Made by a program: the position numbers and the translations under genes. Of a stretch of 64,000 nucleotides of DNA, positions 33,762 through 42,359 are shown piece by piece; position 1 is the first letter of the stretch; each line of letters starts with the position of its first letter. Location of the stretch: the NCBI RefSeq assembly GCF_900115775.1, contig NZ_FOXS01000009.1, forward strand, positions 1 through 64,000, written 5' to 3'. Source of the DNA: Hymenobacter arizonensis (GTDB lineage: Bacteria > Bacteroidota > Bacteroidia > Cytophagales > Hymenobacteraceae). Under the pieces are notes generated by a model. It was not told the origin of the DNA, did no database searches, and saw nothing but the letters and a program-made list of their open reading frames with translations.

Positions 33762-36209
33762 TTACTGCAGCGCCAAGGCCTTACTGCTCATTTCAAATTC
33801 CAAAAGGCCGCCGCGCATGAGCTCCTCGTGGGTGATGGAAAAGCCCTTCACCGGCTGTCCGGCCAGCTTTACCGACTGCACGTAGATGTTGTCTGGGCCA
33901 GCGTTGCGGGCCACGATGCGCAGGCGCCGGCCGTTGCTGAGCGTCAGGGTCACGTCCTCGAAGAGGGGGCCGTTGAGGTAGTAGTAGTTCTGGCCGGCGT
34001 TGGGGAAGAAGCCCAGGGCCGAGAAGACAAACCAAGAGCTCATGGCCCCGCTGTCGTCGTTGCCGGGCGAGCCTTCCTGCTCGTTGAAGCCCTCGCGCAG
34101 GAGCTTACGCACGTAGTAGCTGCTCAAATCGGAGCGGCCGACGTGGTGAAACAGCTGGGGTGCGAGGAAGGCCGGCTCGTTTTCATACTGAATCAAGTCC
34201 TGCTTGAAGGCGTGCTGCAGCTTTTTGGCGAAGGCCGCCGGGCCGCCGTTCAGCACCACCAGCGTGTCCGGCTGGTGGGGGGCAAACCAGGAGTAGGTCC
34301 AGGAGTTGCCCTCGTAGAAAAATTGCTTCCAGGAACCCTGCCGCTTTTTCAGGTCGATGAGCAGAAACTCCCGGTCCTGGGTGCGGGGCACGATGAAGCC
34401 GGTGAAGCCGTCGCTCTCGGCCTGGGGGTTCCACAGGTTCACCCATTTTTTGCTGCGAAGGAGGTAGCGGCGGGCGTCGTCGGTATGGCCGAGGCCCTGG
34501 GCCACCTGGGCGGCGCAGAAGTCGTTGTAGGCATACTCCAGCGTCATGCTGCCGGCCATGACCCCGAAGGGAATCCAGCCCTGCTTTTTGTAGTTGCCCA
34601 GCAGGGGCTCATTTTTGCGCCAGCCGGCGCTGCCCTGCCGCTCTTTATCGGCGTTGAACTTGAGCACCGCGTAGGCCTGCTGCCAGTTCACGCCGGGCAC
34701 CTGCTTGACGTAGGCGTCGGCGATGATGTTATCGACGTTATTGCCGCCCTGCTCCATTTGCATGTCATTGCCGGCCACGAAGGCGTCCTTGACTTTGCCG
34801 TTCTTCTGCAGGCGGGCACTGAAGGAGTTGATGGTACCGGCCACAGTGCCGGGGTTCAGCAGCACATGAAGGGGAAACAGCGTGCGCCAGGTGTCCCAAA
34901 CGGCGAAGTGGTCGTCCCACATGGGCACCTCGGGGCCGAAGCCGGGCAAATCGTTCGTCCGGTCGCGGGGCATGAGGTGGGCGTGGTAGAGGGCCGTGTA
35001 GAGCAGACGCTTGTCGCGCTCAGAGCCCTTGGTTACCTGCACCTTGGCCAGCTGGTGGTTCCAGGCCGCCTGAGCCTGGCTGAGCACTTTCTGGTAGTTC
35101 CAGCCGGGAATTTCGGCGTCGAGCCAGCGGGCGGCCTGCTCGGTGCTTTTCAGCGACACGGCTACTTTCAGGTACACCGCTTCGTTAGCTGCGGTCTTAA
35201 AAGTGAAGTATGCTCCTACCCTATCGTTGGGCTGGCGCAGCGAGTCGCTAACCTGGCCCGGTTGCAGCTTACCGTTGAGCCAGGTGCCGAAGGCGGCCGG
35301 CTTTTTGGCCACGCGGGCGCAGAAGTACACGTGGTAGTTGCCCTCGCCGAAACCGCCCCGGTAGGTGCCGTAGCCGCGCAGCTCGTCGCGGTTGGGGCCG
35401 GTGAAGGTGACGTTGCCGGCCAGCACGTCGCCGCCCACGAAGGGCACGATGTCGCGGGTCAGGCAGTGGGTAATATCGAGCAGAATGCTGCTTTGGTCGG
35501 ACTTGGGGAACACGAACTTGTACATCGCCGCGTGCCGGGCCGGGGTCACCGAGGTGGTGATGCCGTAGCGGGTCAGCTGCACGGCGTACTCATAGGCGCG
35601 GGCCCGCTCGTTTGCCTTGGGCGAGTCGTGGTCTTTCTCGCCGGGGGCCACGCCCAGCTGCGGGGAGAGGAACACCTGCCCGTACTTGCCCCACCCCGTG
35701 CCGCTCACGTGCAGCTGCCCGAACCCGCGGATGGGCTGGCGGGGGGAGTAGCCGTCCTGGTCGCCATCCTGGGTCTGTGGGCTGGGATTAATGGAGCCGA
35801 AGGGCAGCTGGGGGCCAATAACGCAGTTCGAAGCGCCCGCCTTGGTGTCGTTTACGCCGATGAAGGGGTCCACGTAGTCGGCCAGCTGACGGACTTTGGC
35901 GGCTTTGGGCATGGGGGCGCTGGCGGCCGTTTGGGCTACCGCGGCTACGCTGCTAGTCAGCAACAGGCCGCTGAGCAGATATCGATAAGTAAAGACCAGG
36001 CGCACGGGCCCCTCCTGCTGCACTTCCCGCAGCATCTCTTCCGCTTCTGCCGACACCCACGACTGTCCAGCCGCCGGCGACGGAGCTTCTTGGGGAACCG
36101 GTGGCGCGGGCGCGGCGCTCAGGGCGTCCAAACTATTCACCAGAGCACGCAGCGCTTGCCGGAGGTAAGTCCGGGCGGCGGTCAGCTGGACGGCGAAGGC
36201 TGGGTTCAT
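33762..36209 (-). CDS. GH92 family alpha-1,2-mannosidase
   Basis: 815 residues from ATG 36209. The GH92 part starts DYVDPFIGVNDTKAGASN and includes LPFGSINPSPQTQDGDQDGY, WDDHFAVWDTWRTLFPL and the C-terminal GNDDSGAMSSWFVFSALGFF. These calcium-dependent enzymes remove mannose from N-glycan or mannan side chains. A signal peptide (YRYLLSGLLLTSSVAAVAQT) appears only at residues 74-93. A GTG codon at 36005 (residue 69) would start a normal precursor, MRLVFTYRYLLSG. The extra 68 residues are helical and Ala-rich and are either a real N-terminal extension or non-coding. The row of exported glycosidases supports periplasmic action. Confidence 0.9.
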   Translation of the reverse strand: MNPAFAVQLTAARTYLRQALRALVNSLDALSAAPAPPVPQEAPSPAAGQSWVSAEAEEMLREVQQEGPVRLVFTYRYLLSGLLLTSSVAAVAQTAASAPMPKAAKVRQLADYVDPFIGVNDTKAGASNCVIGPQLPFGSINPSPQTQDGDQDGYSPRQPIRGFGQLHVSGTGWGKYGQVFLSPQLGVAPGEKDHDSPKANERARAYEYAVQLTRYGITTSVTPARHAAMYKFVFPKSDQSSILLDITHCLTRDIVPFVGGDVLAGNVTFTGPNRDELRGYGTYRGGFGEGNYHVYFCARVAKKPAAFGTWLNGKLQPGQVSDSLRQPNDRVGAYFTFKTAANEAVYLKVAVSLKSTEQAARWLDAEIPGWNYQKVLSQAQAAWNHQLAKVQVTKGSERDKRLLYTALYHAHLMPRDRTNDLPGFGPEVPMWDDHFAVWDTWRTLFPLHVLLNPGTVAGTINSFSARLQKNGKVKDAFVAGNDMQMEQGGNNVDNIIADAYVKQVPGVNWQQAYAVLKFNADKERQGSAGWRKNEPLLGNYKKQGWIPFGVMAGSMTLEYAYNDFCAAQVAQGLGHTDDARRYLLRSKKWVNLWNPQAESDGFTGFIVPRTQDREFLLIDLKKRQGSWKQFFYEGNSWTYSWFAPHQPDTLVVLNGGPAAFAKKLQHAFKQDLIQYENEPAFLAPQLFHHVGRSDLSSYYVRKLLREGFNEQEGSPGNDDSGAMSSWFVFSALGFFPNAGQNYYYLNGPLFEDVTLTLSNGRRLRIVARNAGPDNIYVQSVKLAGQPVKGFSITHEELMRGGLLEFEMSSKALALQ

Positions 36210-36254
36210 GGCGGATAAGATTGAATGAGCATTGGGCGGCGCGGTGCCGCGTCT

Positions 36255-38585
36255 CTACAGGCCGGGGGCCGCTTCGAGCGTGAAGCCTACCGATTGCACG
36301 TCGCGAGAATTGCCGCCCACGAAGACCTCGAAGGCGCCGGGCTCGGCCACGAACTGTAGCTCCTCGTTGTAGAAGCGCAGGTCGTCGGAAGTCAGGCGGA
36401 AGGTGAGGCGGCGGCTTTCACCCTGTTTGAGCAGCACTTTCTGGAAGCCTTTCAGCTCGCGGACGGGGCGGGAGCTAGAGCCCACCAGGTCGCGCACGTA
36501 GAGCTGCACCACTTCCTCGCCGTCGTAATTGCCGGTGTTGCGCACCGTCACGGATACTTCCAGGGGCTGGCCCATTTTGACGGTGCTGGCGCTCAGCTCG
36601 GGCTTGCCATACTCGAAGCTGGTGTAGCTCAGCCCGTAGCCGAAGGGGTAAAGCGGCGAGCTGGGCACGTCGAGGTAGCTGGACTTATACTTGTCGTTCG
36701 GGTCGCCGAGGGCGGGGCGGCCGGTGTTTTTGTGGTTGTAGTAAATCGGCACCTGACCCAGTGCGCGGGGGAAGGTCATCGTGATTTTGCCGGCCGGGTT
36801 GTAGGCCCCGAACAGCACGTCGGCAATGGCGTTGCCGCCCTGCGTGCCCGCAAACCAGGTTTCGAGGATGGCGTCGGCGTTTTGGTCTTCCCAACTCAGA
36901 GTGAGCGGGCGGCCGTTCATGAGCACCAGCACCAGGGGCTTGCCGGTGCGTTTCAGGGCCTTGAGCAGCTCCAACTGCTGGCCGGGCAGGCCGAGGTCGG
37001 CGCGGCTGGCGGCCTCGCCCGTCATGCCGGCTGACTCGCCCACGGCGGCCACGATGACGTCCGCCTGCTGGGCGACTTGCACTGCTTCGCGAATCATTTC
37101 CTCCGCGGAGCGGGCGTCAAACATGAGCTGCCCGCCGCCGGCGTTGAGCTGGTCGTGCAGGCGGCGGTCGTCGGTGAGGTTGGCGCCGCGGGCGTAGGTG
37201 ATTTTCACGGCTGGGCCGCCCACGGCGCGCAGGCCCTGCTCCAATGACACGGCTTGCTTCCAGTCGCCGGCCGCGGTCCAGGAGCCGATTAGGTCGCGCT
37301 GACTTTGGGCCAGGGGGCCAATCAGGGCAATGCTGCCGGCCTTTTTCAGGGGCAGGGTTTGCCGCTCGTTCTTGAGCAGCACGCAGCTGCGCCGGGCCAG
37401 GTCGCGGGTAGCAGCCGAGTATTCCGGCCGGCCCATGACTTGGCGGGCGCGCTTGTCCGACACGCCCCGGTACGGGTCCTGGAACAAGCCCAGGCGGTAC
37501 TTGCCTTCCAGCATGCGGCGGCAGGCCTTGTCGATGTCAGCCTGGGAAACCAGGCCTTTCTGGAGGTTAGGGGCCAGGTGCTTGAGGAAGGCCTCCCCCA
37601 CCATGTCCATATCGACGCCGGCCTGCAGGGCGAGCGCGGCCGCCTGCGAAGCCTCGCCCAGGCCGTGGTCTGTCAGCTCGTTCACGGCGTTGTAATCGGT
37701 GGCCAGAAAACCCTGGAAACCCCACTGCCGACGCAGCAGGTCGGTCAGCAGCCACTTGTTGGCGGTAGCGGGCAGACCGTTGATGTCATTAAAAGACGAC
37801 ATCACCGAGCCCACCCCGGCGTCGATGGCGGCATGGTAGGGCGGCAGGTACTCGTTATACATGCGCTGACGGCTCATGTCCACGGTGTTGTAGTCGCGGC
37901 CGGCTTCGGCAGCGCCGTAGAGGGCAAAGTGCTTGAGGCAGGCCATCACGGTGTTGGGCCGAGTGAGGTCGTTGTCGGGGCCCTGGTAGCCGCGCACCAT
38001 GGCTTCGGCCACGCGGGCGCCCAGGTAAGGGTCCTCGCCAGCGCCTTCCACCACCCGGCCCCAGCGCGGGTCGCGGGCGATGTCTACCATGGGCGAGAAT
38101 ACCCAGTGCAGGCCATCGGCGGCGGCTTCCTCGGCGGCAATGCGGGCGCTGCGCTCGATGGCGCCCAGGTCCCAGGTGGCGGCCAGGCCCAGCGGCATCG
38201 GGAACATGGTGCGGTGCCCGTGAATGACGTCGTAGCCCAGCAGCAAAGGGATGCGCAGCCGCGTTTCCTTCACGGCAATGCTCTGAAGCTTGCGGGCGGC
38301 GGCGGGCGTGTACGTGTTGAATACGCCGCCCACGTTGCCCCGGCGAATGTTGGCATCGACGTCTTTACTCACCACCGGCCCCGTTACATCGAAGCCTACG
38401 GCCAGCAGGTTGAGCTGCCCGATTTTTTCTTCCAGCGTCATGCGGCGCATCAGCCCGTCGATGAAAAGCTTCATCTTTGGGTCGTCGCGCAACGGGGCCG
38501 GGCGCGGCGCGGCCGGCTGGGCGCTCAGCGACGTCAGGTTCAGCACGCAGGCTAGGACGAGGGCAGCGCGGAAAAGCTTTGGCAT
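36255..38585 (-). CDS. bglX: GH3 beta-glucosidase, BglX type
   Basis: 776 residues with a signal peptide (FRAALVLACVLNLTSLSAQ). The GH3 N-terminal barrel shows MTLEEKIGQLNLL, LGYDVIHGHRTMFPMPLGLA and GFLATDYNAVNEL, where the Asp near residue 296 is the expected nucleophile. The second domain (VIVAAVGESAGMTGEAASRA) and a C-terminal fibronectin-III-like domain (VTVRNTGNYDGEEVVQLYVR) are complete. Length and layout match periplasmic BglX. It should release terminal glucose from beta-linked oligosaccharides. One of two GH3 genes in the cluster. Confidence 0.93.
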   Translation of the reverse strand: MPKLFRAALVLACVLNLTSLSAQPAAPRPAPLRDDPKMKLFIDGLMRRMTLEEKIGQLNLLAVGFDVTGPVVSKDVDANIRRGNVGGVFNTYTPAAARKLQSIAVKETRLRIPLLLGYDVIHGHRTMFPMPLGLAATWDLGAIERSARIAAEEAAADGLHWVFSPMVDIARDPRWGRVVEGAGEDPYLGARVAEAMVRGYQGPDNDLTRPNTVMACLKHFALYGAAEAGRDYNTVDMSRQRMYNEYLPPYHAAIDAGVGSVMSSFNDINGLPATANKWLLTDLLRRQWGFQGFLATDYNAVNELTDHGLGEASQAAALALQAGVDMDMVGEAFLKHLAPNLQKGLVSQADIDKACRRMLEGKYRLGLFQDPYRGVSDKRARQVMGRPEYSAATRDLARRSCVLLKNERQTLPLKKAGSIALIGPLAQSQRDLIGSWTAAGDWKQAVSLEQGLRAVGGPAVKITYARGANLTDDRRLHDQLNAGGGQLMFDARSAEEMIREAVQVAQQADVIVAAVGESAGMTGEAASRADLGLPGQQLELLKALKRTGKPLVLVLMNGRPLTLSWEDQNADAILETWFAGTQGGNAIADVLFGAYNPAGKITMTFPRALGQVPIYYNHKNTGRPALGDPNDKYKSSYLDVPSSPLYPFGYGLSYTSFEYGKPELSASTVKMGQPLEVSVTVRNTGNYDGEEVVQLYVRDLVGSSSRPVRELKGFQKVLLKQGESRRLTFRLTSDDLRFYNEELQFVAEPGAFEVFVGGNSRDVQSVGFTLEAAPGL

Positions 38586-38667
38586 GAGAAAAATCGGTTT
38601 TGGGGGTACAGTGGTGCTTTGGCAGTTTCCGTCGTGCTGGGGAGGCTCAGTCGGCTGGGTAAGGCCC

Positions 38668-40257
38668 CTATTTCAGAGCTACTTCGGCCACCGGCTTGTC
38701 GGAATAGATGAACACCTCGCCCAGCTTGCATTCCAGCTCCGGACTGGGGTTCAGCAGCTTCAGGCGCACGGTGTGCTTGCCTTTGGGCAGCTGGTATTTC
38801 CAGGCCAGGTCGTAGCGGCGGGTGGTGAAAGCCGTGGGCAGGTCCACGGTTTCCGGGGCCTGGTTGTCAATCGTTACCTGCATTTTGAAGACGTAGGGCG
38901 ACTCCGACGCCCACTTGGCCGTCTGGCCCGTCACCACGAAGCCGATGCCCTCAAAATCAAAGCTGTACTCGTCTTTCAGGGCCTTGTTGGGGTTCAGGCG
39001 GGTCACCGGAAAGTGACCAGTGAAGTTCTCTTCCAGCCTCACCGGCGTGGGCTCCTGCAGCTTGATGGTCACCTGCTCCCCCTCCACCTTGCCGCCGTTG
39101 CGGCGCACCATTTCCAGGGCGTGCTTGAAGCCCACGGCGTACACTTTGTTGAGCGAGGTGGTGGTGTATTTGAAGTCCATGGCTTCCACGTCCGCCAGGC
39201 CTTGTTTCCAGTAGGCGGGAATCTTATCGTAGCCGAGAATGGTGCCCAGAATGCCGGCCGCCGACGAAGGGTTGCAGTCGGCGTCCTGGCCGCAGCGCGT
39301 CGAGATGTTCAGGGTTTTGCCGAAGTCGCCGCCCCCGTAGAGCAGGCCAATCACCACGTAGGCCGAGTTGACGGTGGCGTCGATGTTGTAGGGCTTGAAC
39401 ACCCCGTCGGGGCAGCCCAGGTCGGAAGTCCACTTCTTCTGCACCTCAAACCAGGTCTGCTTCCAGTCGTTGGGGTACTGCTTGTGCCAGCGAATCACGT
39501 CGCTGATGCACTGGTGGTATTTACTCTGCCGGGGAATGGTTTTCAGGGCCTCCTCCACGAGGTACGGAATGTTGTCGGTGGTGAAGGCCAGCGTGTAGAG
39601 GGCCCCGACGTAGACGCCGCCGTAGTAGCCGTCGCCGGAGTTCATGATGTGCCCGATTTTGTCGCTGATGGCCGAGGCCGCGTTGGGCATGCCCGGCGAC
39701 ATAAGGCCCGCGAAGTCAGCCTCAATCTGGTAGTCGATGCAGTCGGCGTGCGGGTTGTTCAGCCAGTGGCCCGACTGCGGCGGGGCGATGCCGTGCAGGA
39801 TGTTGTAGCGGGCGGCCTGGTTGGCGTGCCAGAGGTAGTAGCCGGCATTGGCGTAGGCCTTGGCAAAGGAGCTGACGGGGGCGTCCAAACCTTCTTTCTC
39901 CAACACTTCCACGAACGTCAGGTCCATGTAGATGTCGTCGTAGAGGCCCTGGTCGTCGGTCATTGTTTTCTTCAGGTAGCCGTCGTACCACACAATGGGC
40001 TGGTACTCCTGAATCAGCGTGCCGTTGTACTTGAACTCCATGGGCCCGCCGTAGGTCACGCCGATGGTCTGGCCGGCCCAACCGCCCTTGATTTTGTTTT
40101 GCAGCGCCGCCTTGGTCAGGGTCAGGGTTTTGGCAGCGCCCGGGGGCTTGGCGGCCTTTTTAGCCGGGGCTTGGGCCAGGGTGGCCGGGGCCGTGCACGC
40201 CAGGCCGCAGGCGAGGCTAGCGGCTTGTAAGAACCTGTTTTTCATGGGATTTAGCAT
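38668..40257 (-). CDS. Exported ADP-ribosylglycohydrolase-fold protein with a C-terminal beta domain
   Basis: 529 residues from ATG 40257 (a second ATG at 40245 gives MKNRFLQAASLACGLACTAP); the signal ends near LAQ. The frame is open to 40536 but that part is unlike a protein start. The ARH-type core has GGWAGQTIGVTYGGP, TMTDDQGLYDDIYMD and CGQDADCNPSSAAGIL, the paired Asp clusters that bind two magnesium ions. The last ~170 residues are a beta-sandwich (KYQLPKGKHTVRLKLLNPSP). ARH-fold enzymes cleave N- or O-ribosyl bonds. It is next to a sugar transporter and ribokinase, so release of ribose from an extracytoplasmic nucleotide or nucleoside is a plausible job (inference). Confidence 0.85.
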   Translation of the reverse strand: MLNPMKNRFLQAASLACGLACTAPATLAQAPAKKAAKPPGAAKTLTLTKAALQNKIKGGWAGQTIGVTYGGPMEFKYNGTLIQEYQPIVWYDGYLKKTMTDDQGLYDDIYMDLTFVEVLEKEGLDAPVSSFAKAYANAGYYLWHANQAARYNILHGIAPPQSGHWLNNPHADCIDYQIEADFAGLMSPGMPNAASAISDKIGHIMNSGDGYYGGVYVGALYTLAFTTDNIPYLVEEALKTIPRQSKYHQCISDVIRWHKQYPNDWKQTWFEVQKKWTSDLGCPDGVFKPYNIDATVNSAYVVIGLLYGGGDFGKTLNISTRCGQDADCNPSSAAGILGTILGYDKIPAYWKQGLADVEAMDFKYTTTSLNKVYAVGFKHALEMVRRNGGKVEGEQVTIKLQEPTPVRLEENFTGHFPVTRLNPNKALKDEYSFDFEGIGFVVTGQTAKWASESPYVFKMQVTIDNQAPETVDLPTAFTTRRYDLAWKYQLPKGKHTVRLKLLNPSPELECKLGEVFIYSDKPVAEVALK

Positions 40258-40322
40258 GGCGATGTAAAGTATCAAGTGAGTGCTGGCTTGTCGCCGCGGG
40301 GCGGTATCCCCGAGCGCGTGGG

Positions 40323-41318
40323 TTAGCGGGCGGCGATAATCAGCACCAGGCCGCCGAGGTAGCAGGCCAGCATGCCGTTGAGTATCATGGGCGTACCCTT
40401 GGGCGCGTTCCGGAATTCCTTCCAGATGACAATGCCCCAGAGGGCCGCCACGACGGTGGCGCCCTGCCCCAGCCCGTAGGATATGGCCGGCCCGGCTTTG
40501 CCGGAGGCGATGATGCTGAAGGCCATGCCCACGCACCAGATGCCGCCGCCCAGCACGCCCATGAGGTGGCTGCGGGCGCTGCCCCGGAAGTAGTCGGCGT
40601 AGGTCACCGGCGCGCCGCTGAAGGGGTGCCGCATGAGCAGCGAGTTGAACAGGAAGTTGCTGAGCAGCACGCCCCCGGCAAAGCAGAACACGGCCGAGTA
40701 CGGGCTGAGCTTGCCCGCCACGGGAACGCTAAAATCCGGGAACATGGCCGCGGCCACGTACTTGTAGAAAAAGCCCATCAGCAGGCCGGCCACCACGGCC
40801 AGCAGCAGCCCCCGGCCCGATACTTGGGCCTTTTGGGCCGCCGCCCGGCGGTAGGCAAAGGCATTGAGCAAAATGGCCACCATCACCAGCCCCACCCCCA
40901 GAAACAGCCGCCCCGAGTCGCCGACCGGGTTGCTCAGATAGTTAACCATCACCCCGCACACCAGCGCGATACCGATGCCCACCGGAAAAGCCACCGACAT
41001 GCCCGCGATGGCAATGGCAGCCACCAGCAGAATGTTGGCGGCGTTGAAGATGACGCCGCCGAGCACCGCCGAGCCCACGGCCGCCGCATCGGCCTGCCGC
41101 AGGTCGGCCAGAAAGCCCCGCCCGGCCGCACCCGTGCTGCCCAGCGTGAGGCCGATGAGCAAGGCCGTGAGCCCGATGCCCAGCACGTAGTCCCAGTAAA
41201 AAAGCTCGAAGCGCCACTGCTGCGCGGCCAGCTTCTGGGTGTTAGCCCAGGAGCCCCAGCAGAGCATGGTGACCCCGCAAAAAAGCACGGCCGTGGTGTA
41301 GGAATCGATGATGAACAT
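40323..41318 (-). CDS. GRP-family (glucose/ribose porter-like) sugar transporter
   Basis: 331 residues with about ten transmembrane segments (MFIIDSYTTAVLFCGVTMLC, ILLVAAIAIAGMSVAFPVGI, GLLLAVVAGLLMGFFYKYVA, GQGATVVAALWGIVIWKE). It belongs to the drug/metabolite superfamily, in the branch with RhaT and GRP sugar porters. Lying between an ARH-fold hydrolase and ribokinase, ribose is the likely cargo. The gene is 65 bases downstream-strand-wise of the hydrolase and 71 from ribokinase, consistent with one transcript. Confidence 0.85.
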   Translation of the reverse strand: MFIIDSYTTAVLFCGVTMLCWGSWANTQKLAAQQWRFELFYWDYVLGIGLTALLIGLTLGSTGAAGRGFLADLRQADAAAVGSAVLGGVIFNAANILLVAAIAIAGMSVAFPVGIGIALVCGVMVNYLSNPVGDSGRLFLGVGLVMVAILLNAFAYRRAAAQKAQVSGRGLLLAVVAGLLMGFFYKYVAAAMFPDFSVPVAGKLSPYSAVFCFAGGVLLSNFLFNSLLMRHPFSGAPVTYADYFRGSARSHLMGVLGGGIWCVGMAFSIIASGKAGPAISYGLGQGATVVAALWGIVIWKEFRNAPKGTPMILNGMLACYLGGLVLIIAAR

Positions 41319-41389
41319 GGGATGGGGTTGAGGATGGGGAGAGAAAGGACAGCGGCCACACGTGGGGCCTGCGCGACCTGAAAGCCTGG

Positions 41390-42307
41390 CTAGCAGGTCA
41401 CTGGCTGCCGCAGCTCGTGCCGGTAGGGAGCCGAGGCCTGCGCCCCGAGGCGGGTGACTGAAATGGCTGCCGCCTGATTGGCGAAGGCCACGGCGGCGAG
41501 CAATTCCTGCCCTTCGGCCAGGGCCACGGCCAGCGCGCCGTTGAAGACGTCGCCGGCGGCCGTGGTATCCACCGGCTGCGTGCGCACGGCGGGCAGGTGC
41601 TGCGCCCCGGCGGGCGTGCGCAGGTAAGCGCCCTCTGCTCCCAGCGTGATGACCACGTTTTTAACACCTTTGGCCAGCAGGGCCTGGGCAGCCGCTTCTA
41701 ACGAGTCGGCGTCGATGATGGCAATACCGGTCAGGATTTCGGCCTCCGACTCGTTGGGCGTGATGAGGAACAGCGCTCGCAGCAGTTCGTCGGGCAGCGC
41801 CTGTGCGGGCGCCGGGTTCAGGATGATTCGTTTGCCCAGCTTGGTAGCCAGCAGGGCGGCCGCAACCACCGTCGGCAGCGGAATTTCCAGCTGCATCAGC
41901 ACCAGCTCGCACTCGGCAAAGGGTTGGTCGGCCCCGGTTACGTCGGCCGCGGAGAGGGTACCGTTGGCGCCGGGGGCCACCACAATGCTGTTTTCTCCGT
42001 GCTCGTCCACCGTTATCAGGGCCACGCCGGAAGGCTGGTCGGGGTCCGATAAGACGTAGTCGGTGGCGATGCCTTCGCGCAGCAGCTGCGCCCGGCCCTG
42101 CTCGCCAAACAGGTCGGTGCCGAACTTGGTGATGAACGTGACCTGCCCGCCCAGCCGGGCGGCGCCCACCGCCTGGTTGGCGCCTTTGCCGCCCGGGTTT
42201 ATCAGGAACTGCTCCCCCATCACCGTTTCCCCCGGCCGCGGGAAGTACTTGGTGGTGATGACCATGTCGGTATTGGCGCTGCCGATAACTAAGATGTTGC
42301 GGTTCAT
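41390..42307 (-). CDS. rbsK: Ribokinase (PfkB family)
   Basis: 305 residues from ATG 42307 (MNRNILVIGSANTDMVITTK); the open frame upstream to 42373 is not family-like. PfkB signatures: FLINPGGKGANQAVGAARLG near the N-terminus and DTTAAGDVFNGALAVALAEG near the C-terminus, the latter with the catalytic Asp in the AAGD motif. Cytoplasmic enzyme making ribose-5-phosphate from ribose and ATP. Specificity for ribose is supported by length and motif wording and by the GRP transporter next to it. Confidence 0.93.
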   Translation of the reverse strand: MNRNILVIGSANTDMVITTKYFPRPGETVMGEQFLINPGGKGANQAVGAARLGGQVTFITKFGTDLFGEQGRAQLLREGIATDYVLSDPDQPSGVALITVDEHGENSIVVAPGANGTLSAADVTGADQPFAECELVLMQLEIPLPTVVAAALLATKLGKRIILNPAPAQALPDELLRALFLITPNESEAEILTGIAIIDADSLEAAAQALLAKGVKNVVITLGAEGAYLRTPAGAQHLPAVRTQPVDTTAAGDVFNGALAVALAEGQELLAAVAFANQAAAISVTRLGAQASAPYRHELRQPVTC

Positions 42308-42359
42308 GAGCGGGCAGGAAAAAAGAAGTGATGAAGGAGATGGCGGACCGAAAGCCCAA

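Noticed and set aside
33684..36218. 844-codon open frame on the plus strand across GH92
   Set aside because: Antisense shadow of a well-supported GH92 gene, with no domain of its own.
38290..40230. 646-codon plus-strand frame across the ARH-fold gene
   Set aside because: Antisense to ADP-ribosylglycohydrolase motifs; low-complexity Val/Gly/His-rich translation.
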